Notes: generated by a model not told the origin, from the letters alone. DNA of 64,000 nucleotides from Prionace glauca (GCA_037974335.1 CM075729.1:107968515-108032514), one strand, 5' to 3'; shown: positions 1-10,674, numbered from the stretch's first letter. Numbers and translations: made by a program.

Positions 1-528
1 AATATCAACTGCTGCTGGAAGGTCATCAACTCGGTGAAGGACGCACTTTGGTCCGCCCGAAACTTGCTGATCTTCTAGCTGAAAGAACTGTCCTCGACCG
101 AGTGTTGCAGACTGGCACATTCCAAGGTCCAGGACTACGTGCTAAGGGACGGGCTGAAGCTTGGGGCAGCCGCCGCAAAGGCACAATGGGGAAAGGCCAC
201 ACTGTAAGGCCTTTAACAGAGGCAGACCGAGGGCCCGGGAACTGTAGAATACCCTCGACCTGCGTGACTGTGTGCCAACCTGACCACTAACGGCACACAG
301 AAATCTATTGAGGCATGTATATATTTTTAAGAACTGAAATGTAATTCTTGTAATTAGTAATTGTAATATTGAGACATGGATATAGTTTTTTAAGTATTGA
401 AATGTAGACACTGTAATTTGGACAGATCTGTAAAAATGTTTTGATTTGCTATTCGAAGCCCTGTACATTTGAAATGGATTAGTTGATTTTTTTTAATGAA
501 CAAAGTATATTTTTGGAAAAAAAAAATG
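1..528 (+). mobile_element. Tx1/L1-like LINE, 3' end (copy 1)
   Basis: Entered from the left edge, so the 5' side is outside the window. The first ~230 bases match, in inverted orientation, the element at 7808-8935, which encodes the C-terminal tail of a LINE protein after the reverse transcriptase (residues such as CAFAKKVW and SARNLLILQLKEL). An AT-rich 3' UTR follows, ending in an A-run near 519-528. Assignment to a Tx1-like clade rests on the zinc-binding-type tail and is tentative; that it is a LINE 3' end is firmer because two copies share the same end. Confidence 0.6.
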
Positions 529-534
529 TCTGGG

Positions 535-1430
535 GTGTGTGTGTGGGATCCTTGATTATGCTGCCTGCTTTTCTGAAACAGCAGGAAGTGTCAATGGATG
601 TGAGGTTGATTTGAGTGATGGACTGGGCTTCATTCACACCCTTTGCAGTTTCTCGTCTTGTGGTCTTGCAGAGCAGAAGACATACTAAGCTGTGATACAA
701 CCAGAAGGAATGCTTTCAACGGTGCATCTATAGAAGGCGGTGAGAGATGTAGTGGACATGCCAAATTTCCTTTGTGGGAAAGTAGAGGCATTAGTGAACT
801 TTCCTAACTATAGCATCCACGTGGAGGGGCCAGGATAGGTTGTTGGCGATCTAGACACCAAAAAACTTGAAGCTCTAGTTTCTACTTCATTCCCATTGAT
901 GTAGACAGGGGCATGTTCTCCAATCTGCCTCCTGAAGTTGATGATTTTCTCCTTCATTTTGTTGACATTGAAGGAGAGATTATTCTTGCTGCACCAGTTG
1001 ACCAGATTCTCTATCTCATTCCTGTACTGTCTTGTCATTGTTTGAGATCTGACCCACTACAGTGGTGTCATCAGTAAACTTGAGAATTGAGTTGGGGGGA
1101 ATTTGGCCACACAGTCAGAGGAGTATAAAGAGTACAGTAAGGGGTTGAGGACACAGTCTTGCGGAACACCATGTTGAGTTTGATGACAGGTGTTAAAAGT
1201 AAATTAATGCTGATGCTGGAATCTGAAATCAAAAGATAAAAAAGAAAAAAAAATGATGATCAGTGTTATTGCTTATCTTTACTGACTGCGATATGTGGCT
1301 TTGGAAGTCTTGGGTCCAGTCACAGAGGGAAGAGCTGAGTCCACGGCCACAAAGTTTGGAGTTGAGTCTCGTAGTAATAATGGTATTAAAGGCTGAGATC
1401 TATTCTGTAAATAGGAGTCTGACGTGGTGT
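535..1430 (-). mobile_element. L2-like LINE fragment (RT C-terminal half)
   Basis: On the minus strand the translation contains NLVNWCSKNNLSFNVNK, then INFRRQIGEHAPVYINGNEV, the block after the catalytic motif that is typical of L2-clade reverse transcriptases. Read towards 1430 (upstream in the element) are the region around the catalytic motif and the segment for an RT-thumb-like stretch; towards 535 is the tail. Several frame breaks and an A-rich repeat (about 1205-1258) interrupt it. It is an old 5'-truncated copy. Confidence 0.7.
1205..1258 (+). repeat. Short dispersed repeat with 'GATGCTGGAA' core
   Basis: Carries GATGCTGGAATCTGAAATCA followed by an A-rich run. The same core, in related forms, recurs at about 17986-18062, 28600-28692, 30700-30795, 31683-31826, 39165-39245, 62600-62720 and 62915-62990. 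It looks like a non-autonomous dispersed element; class unknown. Confidence 0.45.
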
Positions 1431-1640
1431 TTTTAAGAGCCAAATGTCATCTTAGAAGCAGCCAGGGGAATCATTTGTTTCTTGAAAAGGAATGAATTTC
1501 TTGAAAAAGGTAAATAGCATTTCCTTCTCTAAGTGTCTCCAGCTCATGATAGCGAAATGATACATCATCATCCTGTGCCTGCTGAATGCTAGCACACAAG
1601 CAGAGGAGATCTGAGAGGTCATTGAGAATGAAAAATGACC
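1425..1640. repeat. Unclassified dispersed repeat, copy 1
   Basis: Resembles 7430-7610 in the same orientation: both run through GAAGCAGC near the start, CCTTCTCTAAGT, CTAGCACACA and GAATGAAAAATG. No coding potential recognised. In both places a foldback (AACCTGGTGTTG) element lies next to it, on the right here and on the left at 7.1-7.3 kb. Confidence 0.5.
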
Positions 1641-1647
1641 ATAAGAC

Positions 1648-2036
1648 CATAATGTGAAGATGCTGGCGTTGGACTGGGATAAACACAGTAAAAAGTCTCA
1701 CAACACCAGGTTAAAGTCCTGAGACTGACAGGATACCGCGAGGCCTGGAAAGAGTGATTGTGGAGAGGATGTTTCCATTAGTAGGAAAAACTAGAACCAG
1801 ATGGCAGAACCTTAGACTAAAGGGATGATCCTTTAAAATAGAGATGAGGAGGAAATCCTTCAGCTAAAGTTATTTGGTAGTAAATGCCACAAGCTTTTGG
1901 GGTTTGCCCCTTCATCAGGTGAGTGGGAGTTCCCACTCACTCACCTCCCACTCACATGACGAAGGGGCAAACCCTGAAAACTAGTGGTGTCTATTACCAA
2001 ATAAACCTGTTGGACTTCAACCTGGTGTTGTGATAC
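1648..2036. mobile_element. Foldback/MITE-like element, copy 1 (interrupted)
   Basis: Left end reads GATGCTGGCGTTGGACTGGG then CAACACCAGGTTAAAGTCC; right end is the inverse, AACCTGTTGG ... AACCTGGTGTTGTGA. The centre holds inverted motifs (CTTCATCAGGTGAGTGGGAG / CACATGACGAAGGGGCAAAC). The left arm is broken at 1719/1865 by a 145-bp foreign segment. No coding capacity; a non-autonomous inverted-repeat element, superfamily unassigned. Confidence 0.7.
1720..1864 (+). repeat. 145-bp exact inverted copy of 2280-2424
   Basis: Base-by-base reading shows 1720-1864 is the exact reverse complement of 2280-2424, which is part of the CR1 b open region. It sits inside the left arm of the foldback element and replaces about 8 bases of it. 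The flanks do not match, so the homology block is sharply bounded. Looks like a templated insertion from DNA 0.4 kb away. Confidence 0.9.
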
Positions 2037-3480
2037 TTCTTGCTGCGTAAGTCCATTAGACATAGGAGCACAATTAGGCCACTTGGTTTTTTCATCGACT
2101 CTGCTCCGCCACTCAATCATAACTGACACTTTCCTCATCCCCATTCCTGCGCCCTTTCCCCATTGCTCCTGATCCCCTTTATTAATCAAGAATCTATCCA
2201 TCTCTTGCTTAAAGACACACAATGACCTGGCCTCCACAGCCTTCTGCAGCAAAGAGTTCCGTGGATTCATCACCCTTTGGCTGAAGGATTTCCTCCTCAT
2301 CTCTATTTTAAAGGATCATCCCTTTAGTCTAAGGTTCTGCCATCTGGTTCTAGTTTTTCCTACTAATGGAAACATCCTCTCCACAATCACTCTTTCCAGG
2401 CCTCGCGGTATCCTGTCAGTCTCAAAAAGATCCCACCTCATCCTACTAAACTCCAATGAGTACAGACCCAGAGTCCTGAACTGTTCCTCATACAACAAGC
2501 TCTTGATTTCAGGGATCATTCTTGAGAACCTTCTCAGGAGCCTTTCCAAGACCAGCACATCCTCCCTTAGATACAGGCCCCAAAACTGCTCACAATACTC
2601 CCAATGGGATTTGACCCAAGGCTTATAGAGTCTCAAAAGTCCATCCATGCTCTTGTATTCTAGCCCTCTTGACATGAATGCTAGCATTCTATTTGCCTTC
2701 GTAACTTCTGACTGAACCTTAAGAGAGTCTTGAACAAGGATTCCCAAGTCCCTTTGTGGTTCTGATTTCCTAAGCATTTTCCCATTTAGAAAATAGTCTA
2801 TGCCTCCAATCCTCCTTCTAAAGTGTACACTTTTCACATTGTATTCCATCTGCCACTTCTTTGCCCACTCTCTAATCTGTCCAAGTCCTTCTGCAGCTCC
2901 CCTGCTTCCTTAATACTACCTGTCCCTCTCATTTGTTTGTATCAGCTGCAAACTTAGCAACAATGCCTTCAGTTCCTTCTTCCAAACTGTTAATGTATAT
3001 TGTGAAATGTTGTGGTCCCAACACTGACTCCTGAGGCACACCACTCGTCACCACCTGCCATCCTGAAAAAGACTTTTCCATCTCCATTGCCTGCCTCCTG
3101 CCAGTCAGCCAATCCTCCATCCATGCCAGGATCTTCCCCCTAACAGCAGGGGCTCTTAACTTATTTAACAGTCTCCTATGTGGTACCTTGTCAAGGGCCT
3201 TGTGGAAATCTAAATAAATCACGTCTGCTGATTCTCCTTTATCCAGCTTCCTTGTTACCTCCTCAAAGACGTAGAACAGATATTTCAGACATGACTATCC
3301 CTTGACGAAACCATGCTGGTTCAGTCCTATTTTATCATGCACTTCCAAGTATTCTGCAATCTCATCTTTAATAATAGACTCTAAAATCTTGCCAATGACC
3401 AAAGTCAGGCTAACTGGTCTATAATTTCCTATCTGCTGCCTCCGTCCCTTCTTAAATAATGGTGTTACATTAGCTATTTT

Positions 3481-4660
3481 AAGAACATAAGAACATAAGA
3501 AATAGGAGCAGGAGTAGGCCATCTGGCCCTTCAAGCCTGCCCCGCCATTCAATAAGATCATGGCTGATCTGTCGTGGCTCAGTTCCACATTCCGGCCCTC
3601 TCTCCATAACCCTTAATCCCCTCTCTTATCAAAAACCCATCAACCCGCTTCTTGAAAATATTTAGCGAGGCAGCCTCCACAACTTCAACGGGTAGAGAAT
3701 TCTAGAGATTCACCACCCTTTGAGTGAAGAAGTTCCTCCTCAACTCCGTTCTAAAACGCACCCCCTTTATCTTGAGGCTGTGCCCCCTAGTCCTACTGTC
3801 TTTTTTGAGCGGGATGATTCTCTCCACCTCTATCCTATCCATCCCATTCATCATCTTATACGTCTCAAGGAGATCTCCCCTCATTCTTCTAAACTCCAAC
3901 GAGTACAAGCCTAGTTCATTCAGCCTCTCCTCATAGCTCAACCCCCTCAACTCTGGTATCAGCCTAGTAAACCTCCTCTGCACTCCCTCCAAGGCCAAAA
4001 TATCTTTGCGCAGGTGCGGCGCCCAAAACTGCACACAGTACTCCAGCTGCGGCCTCACCAATGCCCTATACAGCTGCAGCAAGACCTCCCTACTTTTATA
4101 TTCAATCCCCTTCGCTATGAAGGCCAGCATCCCATTCGCCTTCCTGACCACCTGCTGCACCTGGAAGCTGGGTTTTTGCGACTCATGCACAAGGACCCTG
4201 AGGTCCCTCTACACCGTCGCCTGCTGCAGTTTTTCGCCACGTAAGTAATAGTCCTTCCTACCATTCTTCCTTCCAAAGTGGACCACCTCACACTTGCCAA
4301 CATTAAATTCCATTTGCCATTTCCTGGCCCATTTGCCCAGCCTATCTAGATCCTTCTGCAGACTCTCCACACCCTCCGCACAATTTGCCGTTCCCCCAAT
4401 CTTGGTGTCATCCGCAAATTTCGATACCCTACCCTCGGTTCCCTCCTCCAGATCATCTATACAAATGGTAAAAAGCTGAGGCCCCAGCACCGACCCCTCG
4501 GGCACTCCACTAGTCACCATCCGCCAATCCGAATAGCACCCGTTGACCCCCACTCTCTGCCTCCTATTTGACAACCAATCCTCTATCCATGTTAACACCC
4601 TATCCCCAACTCCAAGTCTCCTGACCTTCTGCAATAACCTCTTATGAGGTATTTTGTCAA
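3481..4660 (-). mobile_element. CR1 family a, 5'-truncated, nested in CR1 b
   Basis: The 3' end is two octamers (AAGAACATAAGAACATAAG) at 3481. The minus strand encodes the RT from VPHKRLLQKV through SGVPEGSVLGPQLFTI, SKFADDTKIGG and the C-terminal region to ILALEGVQRRFTRLIPEL and FFTQRVVNL. The main frames are 4209-4745 and 3702-4190, so one frameshift separates them. CR1 b reads GCTATTTT before 3481 and ATTTCCAGTCC after 4660, leaving only ATTT as a possible target duplication. Catalytic FADD is retained. Confidence 0.9.
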
Positions 4661-6001
4661 ATTTCCAGTCCTCTGGAACCCTACCTGCCTCCAGTGATTC
4701 CTGAAAGACCACCACCAATGCCACCACAATTTCCATCCAGTCCAAGTGATTTATCCACCTTCAGACCTTTCAGTTTCCCCAGAACCTTCTCCTTTGTGAT
4801 AGCCACTACATTCACCTACGCCCCTGATTCTTGTGAACCTCTGGCTTCCCACTGGTATCTTCCACCGTGAAGACTGATGCGAAGTAACTAGTCAGTTCAT
4901 CTGCCATTTCTTTGTTTCCTATTATTACTTCTCCAATGTAATTTTCCAGTTGTCCAATGTACATTTTTGCCTCTCTCTTACTTTCAATATATTGAAAAAA
5001 ACTCTTCTTATCTTCTTTTATATTATGACCTAGCTTACACTCATATTTCATCTTCTCCCCCTTTTTGCTTTTTAGTTGTCCTCTGCTCACTTTTAAAGGC
5101 TTCCCAATCCTCTGGCTTCCCACTAATCCTCTCCACTTTGTATGTTTTTTCTTTTGCTTTTATGCTGTCCTTCACTTCCCTCATCAGCCATGGATGCCTC
5201 ATCCTCCCCTTAGCATGTTTCCCCGTCCTTGGGATGAATTGCTGTTGTGTATCCTGAATAATCCCCAAAAACTCTTGATTTTGCTATTCCACTGTCTTCC
5301 CTGGTGGGCTCCATTTCCAATGAACTCTGTCCAGCTTCTCCCTTATTTCTTTGTTGTTATCTTTATTTCATTGCCATTCCATTACAACTGACTCCACCAT
5401 CTCCCTCTCAAACTCAGGGTAAATTCTATCATACTGTGGTCACAGCTCCTTAAGGGTTCATTCATCTTAAGTTCTCTAATCAAGTCTGCCTCATTACACA
5501 TCACCAAATCCAGGATTGTAGGCTCTGTCACAAGCTGTTCAGAAAACCATTTTTTAGACATTCCACAAATTCCTTTTTTTGGGATCCACTACCTACCTGA
5601 TTTTCCCAGTCCACCTGCATTTGAAGTCCCTCATGATTATTGTAATATTGCCTTTTTTATGTGCCTTTTTTATCTCCTGAGTTATTTTCTGTCCCATGTC
5701 CTGACTACTGTTAAGGGGGCTGTACATAACACCCATCCCTTTTTACATTTGCGATTTGTTAACTCCACCCACAGAGATTCTATGCGTTCTGATCCTATGT
5801 CACTTCTTGCTATCGATTTAATTTCATTCCTTACTAACAATGCAACCCCTTCCCCTTTGCCCATCTGCCTGTCTTTCCAATAGGACACATTTAGATTTTT
5901 AGGACACATTTAGATATTTAGATCCCAACCCTGATCCGCTTGCAGTCATGTGACTGTAATGCCCACAACATCAATTTCAATGTGCGCAACAAGTTCATTT
6001 T

Positions 6002-6205
6002 TTTTGGTTTATACCCAGTTCAATCCAAGTAAAGTCCAATTCAAAGTCTCAAAAAGGGAGACATTTCAGATCCAAGCTGACAAGACAGGCTGGCTGCTTC
6101 CTGTCTTGGGTTTGATCTATGATCCAAGCTGATTGGAGCAGACATTTCACCTCCTCCAAGGCTTGATCTCATTTGCATCTTAGCCAAAAGGCCTAGATAC
6201 CATTT
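6002..6205 (-). mobile_element. SINE with U2 snRNA-like head
   Basis: On the minus strand 6193-6177 reads GGCCTTTTGGCTAAGAT, identical to nucleotides ~11-27 of vertebrate U2 snRNA, followed by GCAAATGAGATCAAGCCTTG and an unrelated body ending near TTACTTGGATTGAACTGG. The rest of U2 (branch-site-pairing and Sm regions) is not recognisable. It sits in the endonuclease/ORF1 part of CR1 b. Best read as a small retroposon with a snRNA-derived head; a chance match of 17 bases is less likely. Confidence 0.5.
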
Positions 6206-6839
6206 TTAAAAATTGCTTCAAATGACACCTTAGTGTACCTTGTTTCATATACTGCATGCATTTAGGTACAACACCCTCAGTCCTGCATTGACCACCTCCT
6301 TTCTCATACTTTGTCACCTTTTTTGCTCTGCCTAAGGTTAGATTCCTGCCACCTTCTATACTCTGTTCTATTACGAGATGGAAATTTTACTAATCTCTCC
6401 TGAGCCCTCGGCTCCATGATGAAGACCGTCCCATCCAAAAAGATCCCCCTTCTCCAGTAATGATGCCAATGAATTCAAAACAATTCCTTCCGCACCAATC
6501 TTTGAGCCAACCATTTAACTCTTACTGACCCTGTTTCAATTAGCTCTTGGCTCAGGGAGTAATAAAGAGATTATTACCTTTTTGGCTCTGCTTCTTAATT
6601 TAACTCCTAGCTGTTCATACTCCTCTGTTCCTGTTTTACCTATGACGTTGGTACCTATGTGGACCACTGATTTTTACCCTTCCGCTCCAAGTTCCACTGC
6701 ATCCCAGATGAGATTTCGCAAACTCGAGCACAAGGTAGGCAACACAGCCTTTGAGATTCTCAACCCTGGTTACAGACAAAAATGTCAAAGCCCCTAATTG
6801 TACTATCGCCATTATGACAGAAAGCACATTCTGTGAAAA

Positions 6840-7110
6840 AGTGGTTGAATGTCGTAAACAAAAAGCAAAATACTGCAGATTTTATTTAATAACTATCTTC
6901 TGAACCAATCAAGGGCACCTACAAATCAGGCTGAAAAAAACCACCCCCTAGAGCCGTGCGCTCTTCAGGAACATGCAAAAATAAAGTTTTATTTTCACTT
7001 GTTAATCGGGGGGAGCGCAAACGCAGTCCCCCAATACCACAAATTTTGCAGTTGAGTATCCCACATTTGGGGACATCACAGACATCAACACACCCGAATG
7101 GGCTCCTTCT
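6840..7110. repeat. Diverged local duplication, copy 1 (partner 7618-7795)
   Basis: Shares GTGGTTGAA, AAGCAAAATACT, GCTCTTCAG and then ACAAATTTTGCAG...GTATCCCACATTTGGGGACA with 7618-7795 (ACAAATTTTACAG...GTATCCCGCATCTGGGGACA), same orientation, about 0.7 kb apart. Noncoding. Confidence 0.55.
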
Positions 7111-7132
7111 GTATTGTAGGGATTCTATGGAA
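7090..7132 (+). mobile_element. SINE 3' tail fragment
   Basis: Reads GGGCTCCTTCTGTATTGTAGGGATTCTATGG, the 3' tail seen on the tRNA-derived SINE at 34570-34896. Too short to place further. Confidence 0.45.
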
Positions 7133-7137
7133 TCGAA

Positions 7138-7296
7138 TCACCAGGTTAAAGTCCAACAGGTTTATTTCACCTGATGAAGGGGCAATGCTCTGAAAGCTCA
7201 TGCCACCTGTTTTACTAATCAACCTGTTGGAATTTAACCTGGTGTTGTGAGACTACTTAATGTGCCCACCCCAGTCCAACGCTGACAACTGCACAT
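7138..7296. mobile_element. Foldback/MITE-like element, copy 2
   Basis: Begins CACCAGGTTAAAGTCCAACA (7140) and ends AACCTGGTGTTGTGAGACTA then CCCCAGTCCAACGCTGACA, the inverted pair of the family's ends. The centre has GATGAAGGGGCAATGCTCTG. Arms are diverged, unlike copy 3. Confidence 0.7.
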
Positions 7297-7429
7297 TATG
7301 AAATCAAATATATTTCAAGGCCTTTCAGAGAAAATTACCTACAACAGCACCATCCATTAGAAAATGATCAACTTCTATTTTGTATTAATGCAAGTTTCCC
7401 ACTAGCACAAATTTTGCAATCCAGTATAG

Positions 7430-7610
7430 CCCAGGGCGCAAAGTGCCAAAAGTCATTTTTGAAGCAGCTGGAAGAGTTTTTGTTTCTGAATGAATGAATT
7501 TTTCCAAAAGGGTCAATAGCGTATCCTTCTCTAAGTCTATTTCATGACAAAATAGATACCATAGGATAGCTAGCACACATGCAGAAGTGAGCATGAATGA
7601 AAAATGGCAG
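7430..7610. repeat. Unclassified dispersed repeat, copy 2
   Basis: Partner of 1425-1640, same orientation, with shared blocks GAAGCAGC, CCTTCTCTAAGT and CTAGCACACA. Function unknown. Confidence 0.5.
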
Positions 7611-7617
7611 AAAACAC

Positions 7618-7795
7618 AGGTGGTTGAAAAATAATTTCAAACTACAAGCAAAATACTATTGATTAAAGCTCTTCAGAACCAAATACATGGGCTCAAAATT
7701 GAAACACAAACACAAACACAAATTTTACAGTCCAGTATCCCGCATCTGGGGACATCGCAGGCATCAGCACACCTGGGGTGCGATGGGATAGACTC
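7618..7795. repeat. Diverged local duplication, copy 2 (partner 6840-7110)
   Basis: See partner. It abuts the 3' end of the minus-strand Tx1-like LINE at 7808. Confidence 0.5.
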
Positions 7796-7807
7796 GTCCT
7801 CGACAAC

Positions 7808-8935
7808 CACTTTGTTTTCCAAAAATATACTTTATTCATAAAAATCTCAACTAAACCATTGCAAATCTACATGTCTTTGAATTGCAAACAGTGCAGATTT
7901 AAAACTTTTTACAGTTCTATACAAACTACAGTCATAACATTTCAAAATTTAAAACTATATACATGCCTCAAAATTTACTGTGTGCTGTTATTGCTCAGAT
8001 TGGCACACAGTTACACAGATTGAGGGTGTTCTGCAGTTCCCAGGCCCTCGGTCTGCCTCCGTTAAAAGGCCTTATAGTGTGACCTTTCCCCATTGTGCCT
8101 TTGTGGCGGCTGCTCCAAGCTTCAGCGCGTCCCTCAGCACGTAGTCCTGGACCTTGGAATGTGCCAGTCTGCAACACTCGGTCGAGGACAGTTCTTTCAA
8201 CTGCAAGATCAGCAAGTTTCGGGCGGACCAAAGTACGTCCTTCACCGAGTTGATGATCCTCCAGCAGCAGTTGATATTTGTCTCAGTGTGCGTCCCCGGA
8301 AACAGCCCATAGAGCACAGAGTCCTGCGTCACCGAGCTGCTCGGGATGAACCTCGACAAATACCACTGCATCTTACTCCAGACCTTCTTTGCAAAGGCAC
8401 ATTCCACAAGGAGGTGTGCGACCGTCTCATTAGCCCCTCAGCTGCTTTGAGGGCAGCGTGCGGTGTTGTTGAGACCTCGAGCGTGCATGAAGGATCTGAC
8501 AGGGAGTACCCTTCTCACCAGCAGACAAGCCAGATCTTGGTGCTTGTTTGTAAGTTCTGGTGATGAGCCATTCTGCCATATGACACTGACAGTCTGCTGA
8601 GGGAAACATCTGACAGGATCCGCCATCTCCTTTTCTCTCAGGGCCCCAAGGACGTTACATGCTGACCACTGCTTAATGGCCATGTGGTCAAAGGTGTGTT
8701 TGCAGAAAAATTTCTCCACGAAGGACAGGTGCTGCGGTACAGTCCAACTACTTGAAGCGTTCAGTTGCAGTGTGGCCAGACCCGTCCTCTGCAACACTTG
8801 GGACAGGTAGAACCTCAAAAAGTAGTGGCACTTGCTGTTAGTGTACCGAGGATCTATGCACAGCTTGATGCGGCCTCACACAAAGGTGACCATCAGGACG
8901 AGGGCAGCATTGGGAACGTTATTCCCTCCATTCTC
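7808..8935 (-). mobile_element. Tx1/L1-like LINE, 3' end (copy 2, inverted to copy 1)
   Basis: Minus-strand frames cover the post-RT region: LRFYLSQVLQRTGLATLQL, KFFCKHTFDHMAIKQWSACN, LLVRRVLPVRSFMHARGLN, then CAFAKKVWSKMQWYLSRFIP and SVKDVLWSARNLLILQLKEL near the C-terminus, ending about 8000. The AT-rich 3' UTR down to 7808 matches the tail of the copy at 1-528. The two reading blocks (8438-8818 and 8072-8407) are separated by one frame change. RT catalytic core is absent (5' truncation). Confidence 0.65.
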
Positions 8936-9413
8936 TGAAAATTTGTGCTATTGCTTCCCTCCGGACGCGATCTATCTTTGATCTCCAGGTAAACTTGAAG
9001 ATGGCCTACGTCACTGCTGCAGCTCTTCAAGTGGCACAATTGCTTTCTATTTTGCTCCGAGTCCTCTGTTTTATTTGAAATTATTTGATTTAGAAAACAA
9101 TCTTTTCCTTTATAGTCATTCTTGTGTCTATTGCACTGCGTTCCAGATTTTGCACTGGAAGGAAATCCAGGTTGTAAGTCGCTGTGTTTCTTGATTGACA
9201 GCTCCGATTGCGCGTTACGTCTTGCGTCATAATTGAACGTCATGACACTTTCACATACGTCCGGGACTGCCCACGCATGCGCTTTTCCATACTGTGGGGC
9301 GTTCTTTCCGGAACAGAGTGGGCCCCAGTCTCAGCGGAGAAATAAAGGCCATTTCAGTTGGACGGACCCGGTGATGCTGATGTGGGAAAGATCTACAGAA
9401 ACAATGCTGGCTT
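8936..9413. other. No feature recognised
   Basis: Mixed-composition DNA; the minus frame at 8893-9243 has no recognisable domain and may be decayed LINE sequence continuing from 8935. Confidence 0.4.
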
Positions 9414-9423
9414 ATTGGTATCC

Positions 9424-9615
9424 ACAGTAAAAAGTCTGACAACACCAGGTTTTAGTCCAACCGATTTATTTGATAATATTCTCACAAGCTTTCGAGGAGG
9501 CTGCCTCTTTGTCAAGTGAATGGAGAGTTGACAAAGAGGCAGCCTCCTCGAAAGCTTGTGAGAATATTATCAAATAAATCGGTTGGACTAAAACCTGGTG
9601 TTGTCAGACTTTTTA
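9424..9615. mobile_element. Foldback/MITE-like element, copy 3: perfect hairpin
   Basis: Arms 9428-9515 and 9528-9615 are exact reverse complements over 88 bases, separated by a 12-base loop (GTGAATGGAGAG). Flanks carry a 9-base direct repeat TTGGTATCC (9415-9423 and 9616-9624), a likely target-site duplication; four bases (ACAG) lie between repeat and arm on the left only. Arms contain the family motif CAACACCAGGTT. No coding capacity. Confidence 0.9.
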
Positions 9616-9872
9616 TTGGTATCCGTCAGTTGTCTGGTCAGCGGCTCTTGGAGATTGGCGCTATCAAGCCATCCAAACGGTCGCTCCTTCCATTGCAGGT
9701 TCCTGTGGCGGCGGTGCTGACCTTGTGAGGTCACATTGCTGAGTGTGGTGACCCCCTGTCTTTGAGTGGTCACAGTGGCTGACGATGGTGACCTCTATGA
9801 GTTCACAGTGGCACTGTGACCCCTGTCTTTGTGAAGGCATAGTGCCTGCGGGTGTGACATAGGCTGTCCACA

Positions 9873-9985
9873 AGAACAGGAGGAGGACATTCAGCCCCTC
9901 AAGCATTACAGCATTCCAATAATTTCATGGCTGATCTTTGATCCAACTGATTCCACCTTACTCCCTATTCCATAATGCATTTGGA
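9873..9985 (-). mobile_element. CR1 3'-end fragment
   Basis: Reads AAGAACAGGAGGAGGACATT ... TTTCATGGCTGATCTTTGAT, the CR1 3' UTR pattern, heavily truncated. Confidence 0.65.
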
Positions 9986-10154
9986 TGGTAAACATCTCCA
10001 TATCTCGGAGTGAAGGAGAGAGGAGGAGAATGGTAAGGTGACTTACTAAGGGACTGTGTGGATTTTTTCCCTTGCAGTGCCCAATATGTTCGTGAGGCTC
10101 AGTTGTTTACTGTTGGCCACCTTGCAGTCAAAAGTGTCATGAGGTTGCAGCACA

Positions 10155-10265
10155 AAGTAATAGAATGGTACAGCACAGAAGGAGGCCATCCAGCCAGTTT
10201 TGACTGTGCTAGCTCTGTGAAAGAACAATTCAATTAGCCCCGACTCCCATAACATTTCCCCTTCA
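10155..10265 (-). mobile_element. CR1 3'-end fragment
   Basis: Reads ATAGAATGGTACAGCACAGA AGGAGGCCATCCAGCC, the common CR1 3' tail. Only about 110 bases survive. Confidence 0.6.
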
Positions 10266-10674
10266 GTTGTTTGTCTGATTCCCTTAACGAAAGATAAATG
10301 TTCATTGTCCTTCCATCTTCAGTCAGTGGAAACCAAGTCATAAGAACTCATTATGTAAACAAAAAAAACATTTGCTGCCATTTCCCCTCGGTCAAGTAAT
10401 TGTCTGATTCTCTTTTGGTTTGCAAATTGATTTTGGATTGTCCAGAAATCAGATTAATACAAGAGAGCTTGTGTGATTACCCATGCTCTGTGGTAAGATC
10501 ATTCTCTCTCTCCTGTTTTCTAGGTTTTTCTGTTTGAATCTGTGAACTGATATGAGGACTCAGCAAAATCAGCGGCTGCTGTAACTCTGATAGCTTCTTC
10601 ACATCAATGTTTTATCTTCCTGTATGTCAGGCACCTAAGAGTAAGTATCTGATAGTGTGATATATTTCTTAATT
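10266..10674. other. No feature recognised
   Basis: AT-rich single-copy-looking DNA between a CR1 remnant and the 206-bp direct repeat; no motif I can support. Confidence 0.4.

Larger units (their letters stand above)
2050..6830 (-). mobile_element. CR1-clade LINE 'b', near full length, interrupted
   Basis: The minus strand encodes, from 6830 downwards: an ORF1 esterase-like block (VVHIGTN, near 6640-6680, a variant of the GTND box), the ORF1 tail (GLKDWCG-like, near 6490), then endonuclease sequence (GEGVALLVRN, 5682-5909), the linker, and reverse transcriptase (VTPLFKKGRRQQIGNYRPVS; YLDFHKALDKVPH; TSGVPQESVLGPQ; AKFAADT) down to the C-terminus near 2320. The catalytic FADD box reads FAAD and there are many frame breaks, so it is dead. 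It is split at 3480/4661 by a family a CR1 and near 6.0-6.2 kb by a short SINE. The 3' end lies beside the foldback element. Confidence 0.85.
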
